Below are positions 19,178 to 26,877 of a stretch of 64,000 nt of DNA, piece by piece. Both the position numbers and the translations under genes were made by a program. The stretch lies in contig CAMVBJ010000005.1 of the NCBI GenBank assembly GCA_947165675.1, positions 51,672 through 115,671 of the forward strand, read 5' to 3'. The notes below the pieces were generated by a model. It searched no databases and was not told the origin of the DNA. It saw nothing but the letters and a program-made list of their open reading frames with translations. This DNA comes from an uncultured Prevotellaceae bacterium. GTDB taxonomy: Bacteria; Bacteroidota; Bacteroidia; Bacteroidales; Muribaculaceae. The number at the start of each line of letters is the position of its first letter. The stretch's first letter is position 1.

Positions 19178-20593
19178 TCAGAACTGGTTATATATGAACT
19201 GATCAGAATCCAACACACCTGCCAGTAAAATCAATACCACAAGCAAGAAATAAGTCGTCCATCGAACTGCGACACGACTATTCAGCATCAAGGGAAAACG
19301 CTGAGGATAGTACTCGTCACGCAAGTCTTTGAGCAACAATAGGGTGATTCCCATCACGGTGAACGGGAAATTGGGCACCCAGTCAAAATAGACCGACATC
19401 GGCAGGCTGAAGTCAAATATTCTGGCATAGACACCGATGCCATCACCCACAGTGGGCATACGGAAGAACACCAGTGCTGCACAGAAAGCACCGAACGTGA
19501 GAAAGACACGGAACAACTTGACCCACGCCCCACCAGTGCACCGTTGCCACCCGAAGGCCTTCTCGATGCTCATGAACACGCCCAACATCGCACCCCAGAT
19601 GACAAAAGTCCAGTTGGCTCCATGCCAGATGCCACTGACGATAAAAGTGACAAGGATATTGAAGTAATTGCGCCACATGGAGCAACGGCTACCGCCCAGC
19701 GGGATGTAGATGTAATCCTTCAACCAGTTAAAGAGTGAAATGTGCCAGCGACGCCACAGGTCGGCCACACTGGTAGCAAAAAACGGGCGCCTGAAGTTCT
19801 CGGTCAATTCAAGACCAAAGACCCTTGCAACACCCAGCGCCATGAGCGAATAGCCTGCGAAATCAGCATAAATCTGGATAGCAAACAGGATGATCGCCAC
19901 CAGACATGTCATTCCAGTGTAATTCATGTAGTGGGAATATACCGTATCGACATAGATGGCGATGCGGTCGGCAACGACCACCTTCATGAACATGCCCCAC
20001 AGCAGCATCCTTAATCCCTCCACTGCCTTGACAGAATCAAAATAGGGACGAATACCCTTCAATTGTGGAATGACGAGCGACGCCTTGTTGATGGGACCAG
20101 AAGTGATGCTCGGGAAGAAAGAGACAAACAAGGCATAGGTGAGGAAATCATGCTCAACCTCCTGTCGCTTGTAATAGACATCCCACAAGTAGCCAAGTGC
20201 TTGCAGGGTAAAAAAGGAGATGCCAACAGGTATGGCCCAGTTCAGTCCTGGCAAGTGGAACTGGAGGTGTGCCATTGAGAGCAGGCCCGACAGAGCCTCG
20301 TTCAAGAAATTGAAGTACTTGAACAGCAACAGAGGCAACAACGACAGGATGACGCCAGCCGTGAGCAGCGCACGCGGGTGGCGCGACTGGTTCAATCGCA
20401 AAGCCGTCAAGTAGGTGACACCTGTCACGACAAGCAATACCAGGGCATAGATAGGCTTCCACTGCATGTACAGCAAGTAACTGGCAACCAGCAAGAACAG
20501 GTTGCGCCCCTTGCCATATCGTGCCGGAATGGCATAATATAGAAGGAACAGCAGTGGAAATACTATTATGAAGTTAAACGAGTTAAACGTCAT
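19178..20593 (-). CDS. MBOAT family O-acyltransferase (AlgI/DltB-like)
   Basis: A 471-residue polytopic membrane protein of the membrane-bound O-acyltransferase family. It starts MTFNSFNFIIVFPLLFLLYY as AlgI-like proteins do. The conserved RRWHISLFNWLKDYIYIPLGG and the catalytic histidine H324 in SGIWHGANWTFVIWG are present. It would carry an acyl group, usually acetyl, across the membrane to a carbohydrate acceptor with the downstream SGNH-like protein. It lies in the minus-strand series tgt-lptG-MBOAT-SGNH. Confidence 0.9.
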   Translation of the reverse strand: MTFNSFNFIIVFPLLFLLYYAIPARYGKGRNLFLLVASYLLYMQWKPIYALVLLVVTGVTYLTALRLNQSRHPRALLTAGVILSLLPLLLFKYFNFLNEALSGLLSMAHLQFHLPGLNWAIPVGISFFTLQALGYLWDVYYKRQEVEHDFLTYALFVSFFPSITSGPINKASLVIPQLKGIRPYFDSVKAVEGLRMLLWGMFMKVVVADRIAIYVDTVYSHYMNYTGMTCLVAIILFAIQIYADFAGYSLMALGVARVFGLELTENFRRPFFATSVADLWRRWHISLFNWLKDYIYIPLGGSRCSMWRNYFNILVTFIVSGIWHGANWTFVIWGAMLGVFMSIEKAFGWQRCTGGAWVKLFRVFLTFGAFCAALVFFRMPTVGDGIGVYARIFDFSLPMSVYFDWVPNFPFTVMGITLLLLKDLRDEYYPQRFPLMLNSRVAVRWTTYFLLVVLILLAGVLDSDQFIYNQF

Positions 20594-20646
20594 CGTCCTG
20601 TTAATCTTGTCTTATTCTACTGGCTACCACAGGCCGACACGAGCGA

Positions 20647-21849
20647 TTATCTCGACGCGCGGTAGTAGAGGATGGCGGCAATGATGATATACACAAAATT
20701 GGGAATCCACATGGCCACACGCGGGCTGGTATATCCCGACACGGCAAATGACGATGTCACCGTCATGAACAGGATATAAGAGAAGCTCAACAACAGACCC
20801 AAGCCGATGTTGAGACCGATGCCGCCCCTGACCTTGCGCGAAGAGAGCGACAAACCGATGATAGTGAGGATAAACGCAGCCGCTGTCATGGCGATACGGC
20901 GTTCATACTCAATCTCAAAGTTCTTGATGTTAGCGACACCGCGGGCCTTCTGCTTGTTGATATATTGCTTGAGCTCGGGCGAGGTCATCGTCTGCTCATC
21001 ATTCTTAGAGATGAGGAAGTCACGAGGATCGATATTCAGCAGGGTGTCCATGACAGTACCTGTATTCATCGTCTCCTTCATCCCTTTGAAATCGCGTATA
21101 GTATAGTTGCGCAACGTCCACAATCCCACCGAATCATAGCGGATCGTTTCGGCCGTGAGCCGTGACTTGAGGGTTGTTCCATCAAACTCCTCGAGCGAGA
21201 ACCTGAAACCGCTGCGCGTCGTGTTATCATAGCGGGCCATGTAAGCCATGACGCCAGGCCGCACTTGCAACTGGATGTTGTCGCCGTAAATCACCTCCTT
21301 GTTCTTGACCCACTTGTTGGTATAGGCAATGCGCTCGATATTGGCAGGAGGTATTATATAGGCCGCAAGCACATAACTGCCGATGGCGATCACCGCAGCC
21401 GACACCAGATACGGCACCGTCAACCGGTAGAAACTGATACCGTTGGAGAGCATGGCGATGACCTCGCTACGGTCGGCAAGTCGAGAGGTAAAGAAGATAA
21501 CCGCAATAAAGGTGAACAGTGGGCTGAACTGGCTGAGCACAAACGGCAGGAAGTTCATGAAGTACTGGAAAACGGTCGCCTTGAGCGGAGCGGTGAGCAC
21601 AGCATCCAGTTTCTCATTGATGTCAAACATCACCACAATGGCAAAAAGCAACAGGATGGCGAAAAAGAAGGTACCCAAGAAGTGCTTGATGATATAGCGG
21701 TCGATGCGCTTCACGTAGTACCACGGGTAACGCTTGCGTGGGGTCGGAGAGGATTTAACGGAGTTGACGGAATCGACAGGGCTTGTCGGAGTCGCAAGAT
21801 CTTGCGTCTCAACAGGCAGGTTCTCTATGTTCTTCAAATTCTCTTCCAT
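20647..21849 (-). CDS. lptG: LptF/LptG-family LPS export permease
   Basis: A 400-residue permease of the YjgP/YjgQ family, the inner membrane part of the lipopolysaccharide export machine. After a polar N-terminal extension of about 45 residues come a first transmembrane helix (FLGTFFFAILLLFAIVVMF), then helices 2-3 and a periplasmic domain. Three C-terminal helices complete the fold. The frame is open to a GTG at 21852; ATG 21849 is used. It begins 10 bases after the tgt stop, a pairing I know from other Bacteroidetes. LptF and LptG cannot be told apart by eye. Confidence 0.85.
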   Translation of the reverse strand: MEENLKNIENLPVETQDLATPTSPVDSVNSVKSSPTPRKRYPWYYVKRIDRYIIKHFLGTFFFAILLLFAIVVMFDINEKLDAVLTAPLKATVFQYFMNFLPFVLSQFSPLFTFIAVIFFTSRLADRSEVIAMLSNGISFYRLTVPYLVSAAVIAIGSYVLAAYIIPPANIERIAYTNKWVKNKEVIYGDNIQLQVRPGVMAYMARYDNTTRSGFRFSLEEFDGTTLKSRLTAETIRYDSVGLWTLRNYTIRDFKGMKETMNTGTVMDTLLNIDPRDFLISKNDEQTMTSPELKQYINKQKARGVANIKNFEIEYERRIAMTAAAFILTIIGLSLSSRKVRGGIGLNIGLGLLLSFSYILFMTVTSSFAVSGYTSPRVAMWIPNFVYIIIAAILYYRASR

Positions 21850-21859
21850 CACCTAAAAC

Positions 21860-22990
21860 CTAAAGCCTCACCTGCACGTCGTGGAGCATCTGCTTCTTCC
21901 ATGCGGGGAAATCACCAGCGATGATGTGCTTGCGGGCCTCGCCCACGAGCCACAAGTAGAAGGCCAAGTTGTGAATGCTGGCAATCTGCATGGCCAGGAT
22001 TTCCTGGGCGATGAACAAGTGGCGCACGTAAGCTTTGCTGTAAATGTGATCGACAATCGAGGGACCATCTTCCTGCAAGGGTGTGAAATCGTCAGCCCAC
22101 TTCTTGTTACGCATGTTCATGATACCATGGCGGGTAAACAGCATACCATTGCGGCCATTGCGGGTGGGCATCACGCAGTCCATCATGTCCACACCGCGGT
22201 CGATAGCCTCCAGAATGTTGGCAGGCGTGCCCACACCCATCAGATAACGGGGGCGGTCCTGTGGCAAGATATCGTTGACGACCTCAATCATCTCATACAT
22301 CACCTCGGTGGGCTCTCCCACTGCCAGACCACCGATGGCGTTACCGTCGGCACCCAGGTCGGCGACAAACTTTGAGGATTCTTGTCTCAAGTCCTTATAG
22401 ACACAACCCTGCACGATGGGGAAATAGGCTTGGCTGTGACCATAGCGGGGCTGGGTGTTCTTGAAGTGCTTCCAGCCGCGGACCAGCCAGTTGTGGGTCA
22501 AGGTCAACGACTTGCGGGCATAGTTATAATCACTTGTGCCAGGAGGGCACTCATCCAGGGCCATCATGATATCACTGCCGATGGTGCGCTCGATATCGAC
22601 CACCTTTTCGGGTGTGAAGAGGTGCTTGCTGCCATCGATGTGGCTGCGGAAGGTCACGCCCTCATCAGTCAACTTGCGGTTCTCGGCCAGCGAGAACACC
22701 TGAAAACCGCCACTGTCGGTCAAGATGGGGCGGTCCCACCCGTTGAACTTGTGCAGGCCGCCAGCGCGTTCGATGATATCCATGCCGGGACGCAGGTACA
22801 AGTGGTAGGTGTTACCCAGGATGATTTGTGCCTTGATATCCTCACGCAGCTCGGTCATGTGTACCGCCTTAACGGCACCCACCGTGCCAACTGGCATGAA
22901 GATGGGGGTCTCGATCTGACCGTGATCGGTCGTGATGAGTCCCGCACGGGCATTGGTGCCACTGGGTGTGGCTATGAGTTGATAGTCCAT
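21860..22990 (-). CDS. tgt: queuine tRNA-ribosyltransferase
   Basis: A 376-residue tRNA-guanine transglycosylase that exchanges the wobble guanine for queuine or its precursor in tRNAs with GUN anticodons. It has the active-site D92 in TDSGGFQVFSL, the substrate loop IGGLAVGEP, and the nucleophile region MDCVMPTRNGRNG. The C-terminal zinc site is unusual: the family's CxCxxC is replaced by PLQEDGPSIVD, while the later histidine (SIHNLAFY) remains. I believe this is common in Bacteroidetes Tgt proteins. It is the first gene of its operon. Confidence 0.94.
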   Translation of the reverse strand: MDYQLIATPSGTNARAGLITTDHGQIETPIFMPVGTVGAVKAVHMTELREDIKAQIILGNTYHLYLRPGMDIIERAGGLHKFNGWDRPILTDSGGFQVFSLAENRKLTDEGVTFRSHIDGSKHLFTPEKVVDIERTIGSDIMMALDECPPGTSDYNYARKSLTLTHNWLVRGWKHFKNTQPRYGHSQAYFPIVQGCVYKDLRQESSKFVADLGADGNAIGGLAVGEPTEVMYEMIEVVNDILPQDRPRYLMGVGTPANILEAIDRGVDMMDCVMPTRNGRNGMLFTRHGIMNMRNKKWADDFTPLQEDGPSIVDHIYSKAYVRHLFIAQEILAMQIASIHNLAFYLWLVGEARKHIIAGDFPAWKKQMLHDVQVRL

Positions 22991-23019
22991 TCTGTCGTTG
23001 TATCTATAGAAAAATCGTG

Positions 23020-23027
23020 CAAAGATA
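23020..23027 (-). promoter_or_regulatory. -7 box upstream of tgt
   Basis: TATCTTTG on the minus strand, 30 bases upstream of the tgt ATG, matches TAnnTTTG. No clear -33 TTTG at the proper distance. Confidence 0.4.
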
Positions 23028-23069
23028 GTGATTTTTTGGTGAACAGTTGACAGAGTTCAGTGAATAGTT

Positions 23070-23581
23070 AGGGCAACCGCGCCAAAATTAACATTTCCTC
23101 ATTAGCTGACAAAATGAGTATTAGACGCCCGAAGGGCGGCTATCTGAGTAACCCCCAGTAAATCAGGCTGCCGAGTGTTAACGAGGGAGTCTGATTCACT
23201 GGGGGTGATGGTGAGGAATAGCTTGTCGCTGGAGGCGACCCCATTTCGGCTTTTAGCACATGGGGAGGCTGTTGCAAAACATAAAACCACAAAAAGAGGA
23301 TCGCGCTGTGCGCGAGAAATCTAAAAAAATATAAATAAAATTATGATAAAAAATTAATTTGTTTGATTTTTATGCGATTTTTTTTGATTTCTCGGCCGTC
23401 AGGCCGATTCATTTAAAAAGGCATTGAGATTTGCAACAGCCTGTTGGGTTGATGGAGCGTTTTTCCCTGGTGAGGTCCCCCACTGCGCTATCGCTTAGCG
23501 GATTGCCTTACCAGGGTTACTCAGAGACCACCCTACGGGTGTTCTACATCATATTTTGTTAATTTTGGTGCGGTTGGCCTG
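23070..23581. mobile_element. MITE-like multi-hairpin element, copy 2 (interrupted)
   Basis: The outer inverted repeats AGGGCAACCGCGCCAAAATT (from 23070) and AATTTTGGTGCGGTTGGCCT (to 23580) match copy 1 at 7100. A 10-bp direct repeat GTGAATAGTT flanks the element at 23060-23069 and 23582-23591, as expected for a target-site duplication. Two of the three hairpins keep pairing despite sequence change: ACCCCCAGT with ACTGGGGGT, and CCCTGGTGAGG with CCTTACCAGGG. The middle hairpin is interrupted by a nested element at 23266-23442. Confidence 0.88.
23266..23442. mobile_element. nested 177-bp palindromic MITE-like element
   Basis: Perfect 13-bp terminal inverted repeats: AGGCTGTTGCAAA at 23266-23278 and its complement at 23430-23442. 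The interior also pairs (CGAGAAATC then A-rich, against T-rich then GATTTCTCG) and includes small GCGCTGTGCGC and CGGCCGTCAGGCCG hairpins. It has no coding capacity. The TIR ending CTGTTGCAAA resembles those of several IS families (IS6, for example), but the parent element is not in the window. No clear target duplication. Confidence 0.78.
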
Positions 23582-23621
23582 GTGAATAGTTGTGTTTTCC
23601 TGACTCATGCCGCGGTGATTT

Positions 23622-23662
23622 GCAAAAATTAGAGGTTAACGGGTGATCCGATAACCTCTAAT
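23622..23662 (-). terminator. rho-independent terminator
   Basis: The 11-bp stem ATTAGAGGTTA (23628-23638) with TAACCTCTAAT (23652-23662) is followed on the minus strand by a T-run (TTTTTG). It lies 41 bases downstream of the minus-strand gene ending at 23703. Confidence 0.75.
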
Positions 23663-23702
23663 CGAACAATATACATCAATCTATCCAAATTATTTATTCC
23701 CT

Positions 23703-24377
23703 TTATTTGTTTACAGCTCTGCGGGCGGCATCGCGGATGTCAAGAGCTGTGTCATATTCTGCCATCGCCTGATCCAAAGCGTGTTGGAGATCCATCCGCT
23801 CGCGGGCGTGCCGTGCATCGAGTTCGTTGATTTCCCGCTCGTGTCTCTGCCGCATCTCCTCGGTCCATCCATTGGCGGCTTCCTTAGAGTGCCTGGCCTC
23901 AAGTTTAACCATTTCCTGACGTTGTCTCTCGATCAAGGCATCGAGCTCTCGTTGAGCTTTATCTTTCTCGCTTGAAGCTCGCTTCAATCTCAATTCGGCC
24001 TCTGATAGCCTCTCAAGTTTTGCCTTTTTCTCCTGGTCCAGTTGTTGAAGTTTTTCAGCCTTGGCCTCGTGACTCTGCTTGCGGGTAGTCTTCGGCACAT
24101 TGACTCTGTTGGATTTCCGCTGCTGAGTACGGGCCTTGTTGAGCGTTTCTTTGCCGACCTGAGGCCTTGTAGAGACATGTGAGCCATCTCTTGAGGTCTT
24201 AACAGGTTGAGCTTGAATACTCCTTGTGTTGTTAACACTCTTGGGCTTGGAGTTGTCTCTAATTGTGGTCTGATTGGTTTTCACCACCTTGTGCTCGACG
24301 CGGTTTTGCGTCTGCGCCACGGTCTGGGGAGCTGCTAAACATCCAGCCAGCACTGCCATGAATAATAACTGTTTCAT
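23703..24377 (-). CDS. secreted coiled-coil protein, unknown function
   Basis: A 224-residue exported protein. The signal peptide is MKQLLFMAVLAGCLAAPQTVAQ. A basic, low-complexity stretch (about 25-105, rich in T, S, Q, K, R) follows, then a long charged coiled coil (about 105-222) with HEREINELDARHARERM-type heptads. It contains no recognised domain. The upstream extension begins with TTG, so ATG 24377 is used. A neighbour of similar build (24874-25482) suggests a related pair of periplasmic structural proteins. Function unknown. Confidence 0.7.
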   Translation of the reverse strand: MKQLLFMAVLAGCLAAPQTVAQTQNRVEHKVVKTNQTTIRDNSKPKSVNNTRSIQAQPVKTSRDGSHVSTRPQVGKETLNKARTQQRKSNRVNVPKTTRKQSHEAKAEKLQQLDQEKKAKLERLSEAELRLKRASSEKDKAQRELDALIERQRQEMVKLEARHSKEAANGWTEEMRQRHEREINELDARHARERMDLQHALDQAMAEYDTALDIRDAARRAVNK

Positions 24378-24564
24378 AATCAATAAATTTAAGAGTTATA
24401 CGATACTTTTTATAATTCTTTTGTTTTTTAGACGGCCAAAATCAAAAATAGTTTAACACGAGGGCACGCATTTCACCAGATACCGTAGGTTTGCTTACAG
24501 AAATTCAAGTATCTAAAGTGGTCAAATCATTAACCATAACTATTCTGCTAATCCTCAGTGCATC

Positions 24565-24683
24565 AATCTCACGCTAAGGCGCCAAGTCGCTAAGTGTTTT
24601 ACTCAGCACAATAATTGTTGAGTTTTCAGTTTTACAGTTTTCAGTTTTCAGCGGCATCCGCTTTCTAACAACTGACAACTAAA
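24565..24683. repeat. CGCTAAG repeat plus TTTTCAG/GGCATCCGC composite repeat
   Basis: The 495-base gap between the two coiled-coil genes holds CTCACGCTAAGGCGCCAAG at 24566-24584, related to the palindrome at 5582. TTTTCAG units (24619-24648), a GGCATCCGC core and ACAACTGACAACT follow. No gene is seen in the gap. Confidence 0.75.
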
Positions 24684-24790
24684 TAAAAATCAACAACTTA
24701 GAGTCTTTGCATGAGACTCAATGAGCTAAATAACTAACCATTAATTGCTTATCAGTGAGCAAGTCATCTACTTGCTAAACTTAAATTACA

Positions 24791-24838
24791 GAAACAAAAT
24801 AGGGGTTGGCGATCAATTCCATCACCAGCCCCCTATTA
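24791..24838 (-). terminator. rho-independent terminator of the coiled-coil gene
   Basis: On the minus strand AATAGGGGGCTGGTGAT pairs with ATCGCCAACCCCTATT (one G-U and one offset) and is followed by TTGTTTC. It sits about 35 bases past the stop of the gene ending at 24874. Confidence 0.75.
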
Positions 24839-24873
24839 TTGTGTCAAGGCTATATAACTAAAGCCTGAAAGCC

Positions 24874-25482
24874 TCACTTGTACTTCTCGACGTTCTTGCG
24901 GGCTTTCTCGAGATTCTCCTCGGCCTTCTTCACGTTCTTGACGGCCTTCTCGTAGTTCTGCTGAGCCTTGAGGTTGTCCTTGGCGACCTTTTCTTCAAAC
25001 TTCTTTGTCTTGGTCTCCATCTTGAGCATCTTCTCGGCATTGCCTTGAGCCTTAGCTACCTCCTCGTTAAGTTTCTGGCGCTCTTTGACCTGCTTCTCGG
25101 GCAGCTCATTCATCTTCTTCTGGGCGTCATTGACTTTCTTCTGGGCATCTTTCAGCTTATCCTGGGCCTTGTTGTACTTCTCGGCAGCCTTCTGGCGGTT
25201 CTCGATCAGCTTCTGCTGCTTCTTAGCTTCCTTCTCGGCCTTCTTAGCCTCTTTTTCTTGCTTCTCGGCGGCCTTCTTGGCTTCCTTGGCTTTCTTCTCT
25301 TGCTCCTTGTAGGCTTCCTTCTGCTTCTTGGCGGCCTCGGCATTCTTCTTGGCTACCTCGGCGTCCTTGGCGAGTTGGGCCTGCTGTTGCTGAACCTGGG
25401 CGGGAGTTTCGTAAGTCTGTGCCATAGCGGCAGGTGCTGCAGCAAAGCACATCAGCACTGCCATCAACAATAATTTCTTCAT
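24874..25482 (-). CDS. secreted lysine/glutamate-rich coiled-coil protein
   Basis: A 202-residue exported protein. The signal peptide is MKKLLLMAVLMCFAAAPAAMAQ. Nearly all the rest is alanine-, lysine- and glutamate-rich helix with repeated AKKAAEKQEKEAKKAEKE-type units, predicted as one long coiled coil. There is no catalytic motif. The frame extends upstream to 25521 but has no signal peptide there. A perfect Bacteroidetes promoter lies upstream and a terminator downstream, so it is a single-gene unit. Possibly a periplasmic spacer or scaffold; this is speculative. Confidence 0.8.
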   Translation of the reverse strand: MKKLLLMAVLMCFAAAPAAMAQTYETPAQVQQQQAQLAKDAEVAKKNAEAAKKQKEAYKEQEKKAKEAKKAAEKQEKEAKKAEKEAKKQQKLIENRQKAAEKYNKAQDKLKDAQKKVNDAQKKMNELPEKQVKERQKLNEEVAKAQGNAEKMLKMETKTKKFEEKVAKDNLKAQQNYEKAVKNVKKAEENLEKARKNVEKYK

Positions 25483-25533
25483 AATCAGTCGTATTTTTAA
25501 AATTAAACTTTGTTTTCCCACATAAAATTAGTG

Positions 25534-25564
25534 CAAATATACGACTAAGACGCGAATTGACAAA
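25534..25564 (-). promoter_or_regulatory. promoter TTTG-N19-TATATTTG
   Basis: On the minus strand TTTG (25564-25561) is separated by exactly 19 bases from TATATTTG (25541-25534), 52 bases upstream of the coiled-coil gene start. Full match to the Bacteroidetes consensus. Confidence 0.75.
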
Positions 25565-25639
25565 AAAAGTTTAAAAAAACCTCCATGCCCCCAATCAAGG
25601 AGTCCCATTTCAGTGAAGTAGCGTTAATTCAATAAAATT

Positions 25640-26821
25640 TCATAAATAAACATAACCCCGCTCTTTTTTATTTTTTTCAACATCGAATCGGAATTCATTT
25701 TCTTTCAGTGTACGTGTAACTGTAATATATTCTTTCTGGTCAGCTCTGTGATAACCCACATCATTAGGGCCAATATGTAACGCGCACCAACAAGAGACTG
25801 GATGGCCATAGATTGTTGCCGGCTCAAACTTAAAGGGTATTGCACCGCAAATCTGTTTTTCCAATTTATCTTTATAACTACTTTCATCAACCAGTTCACA
25901 CTTCATGATTTTTCCTGTATCAGAGATGCATAAGCCAATCGTAATCCCACCATTCTGAATCTTTTTCCTGATCTTGGGACCCGAATGTCGATAGATATAA
26001 TTGGCTAATGCGTGATTGCCTTCCAAACAATGCGGCTTGACCTCAACCGAATTGAAAATGCCATCACTGTCTCTTTTATATTCCAATATCGGCCCGGTCT
26101 CCTTGCAGAGTATTAATGTTCCGTTCCCCAATCCCAGAAAACGACTAAAGCTAAAGCTGGTCGTGTCGCTGGCTGGATACTCGTAATAGTATTCTGGGTT
26201 ATCCCAAAATGAGGATGGCAGATAATAGCAAGCCTTTTTGCCCCTGCAGATTTCAAAGACGGTTGAGCGCCGCGCTTTCATATCATGCCACCCAGGCAAC
26301 TCGTCGCCACTCCACGCGCAACTGTCGTCAAGCTTTGCAACGATGCACTTGTCATGCGTCTTGATATACATGGTCTTGAACACCTGGCCGTTGCTTCGGG
26401 TTTCCAATTTCAATTCGACAACCGTGTCTTCCAGGACATACCTGTCATATACACAAGAATTCTCTCCCTCGATTACCACTTGGTTGTACCAGCCCCAATC
26501 CTTCTTGTAGTAGGTAAGAACCTGACTTAAATGGTCCTTCCTGACCACGTGAACCAAGGAGTCTTCATCCTTGAGCAATACGATCCTTTCGTCATAGGAA
26601 TCCGCCACTTCCCATAGCATGACACCACCCTTCATCGACCATTCGTCAAAAGCCAAGTATGGCGTATAACCCTGTTCCAAATATTCAGTTACCGATGATG
26701 GAACATGATTAACGTCACGGGACTGACCATTACACGACGTGACACAGAAAGCCATCAGTCCAAGGCTCATGCCAGCGATGATCACCTTGAGCGTATTGCA
26801 GATATTTCTACCGCGTTTCAT
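25640..26821 (-). CDS. lipoprotein with TonB C-terminal-like domain
   Basis: A 393-residue predicted lipoprotein. The signal ends in the lipobox CVTSC (cysteine about 30). The central region (60-260) is beta-rich and unrecognised. The C-terminal part (about 270-365: GGITIGLCISDTGKIMKCELVDES then PFKFEPATIYGHPV) has the strand/turn pattern of a TonB C-terminal domain. It lacks the proline-rich spacer of a real TonB, so energy transduction is unlikely. It lies downstream of the serpin-TonB_C fusion gene with a 56-base gap, so the two may work together. Function unknown. Confidence 0.6.
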   Translation of the reverse strand: MKRGRNICNTLKVIIAGMSLGLMAFCVTSCNGQSRDVNHVPSSVTEYLEQGYTPYLAFDEWSMKGGVMLWEVADSYDERIVLLKDEDSLVHVVRKDHLSQVLTYYKKDWGWYNQVVIEGENSCVYDRYVLEDTVVELKLETRSNGQVFKTMYIKTHDKCIVAKLDDSCAWSGDELPGWHDMKARRSTVFEICRGKKACYYLPSSFWDNPEYYYEYPASDTTSFSFSRFLGLGNGTLILCKETGPILEYKRDSDGIFNSVEVKPHCLEGNHALANYIYRHSGPKIRKKIQNGGITIGLCISDTGKIMKCELVDESSYKDKLEKQICGAIPFKFEPATIYGHPVSCWCALHIGPNDVGYHRADQKEYITVTRTLKENEFRFDVEKNKKERGYVYL

Positions 26822-26877
26822 CGTCTTTTGATTCTTAAGAACTACAATATTGTTTTAGGGAATCAAGGAAATGATTT

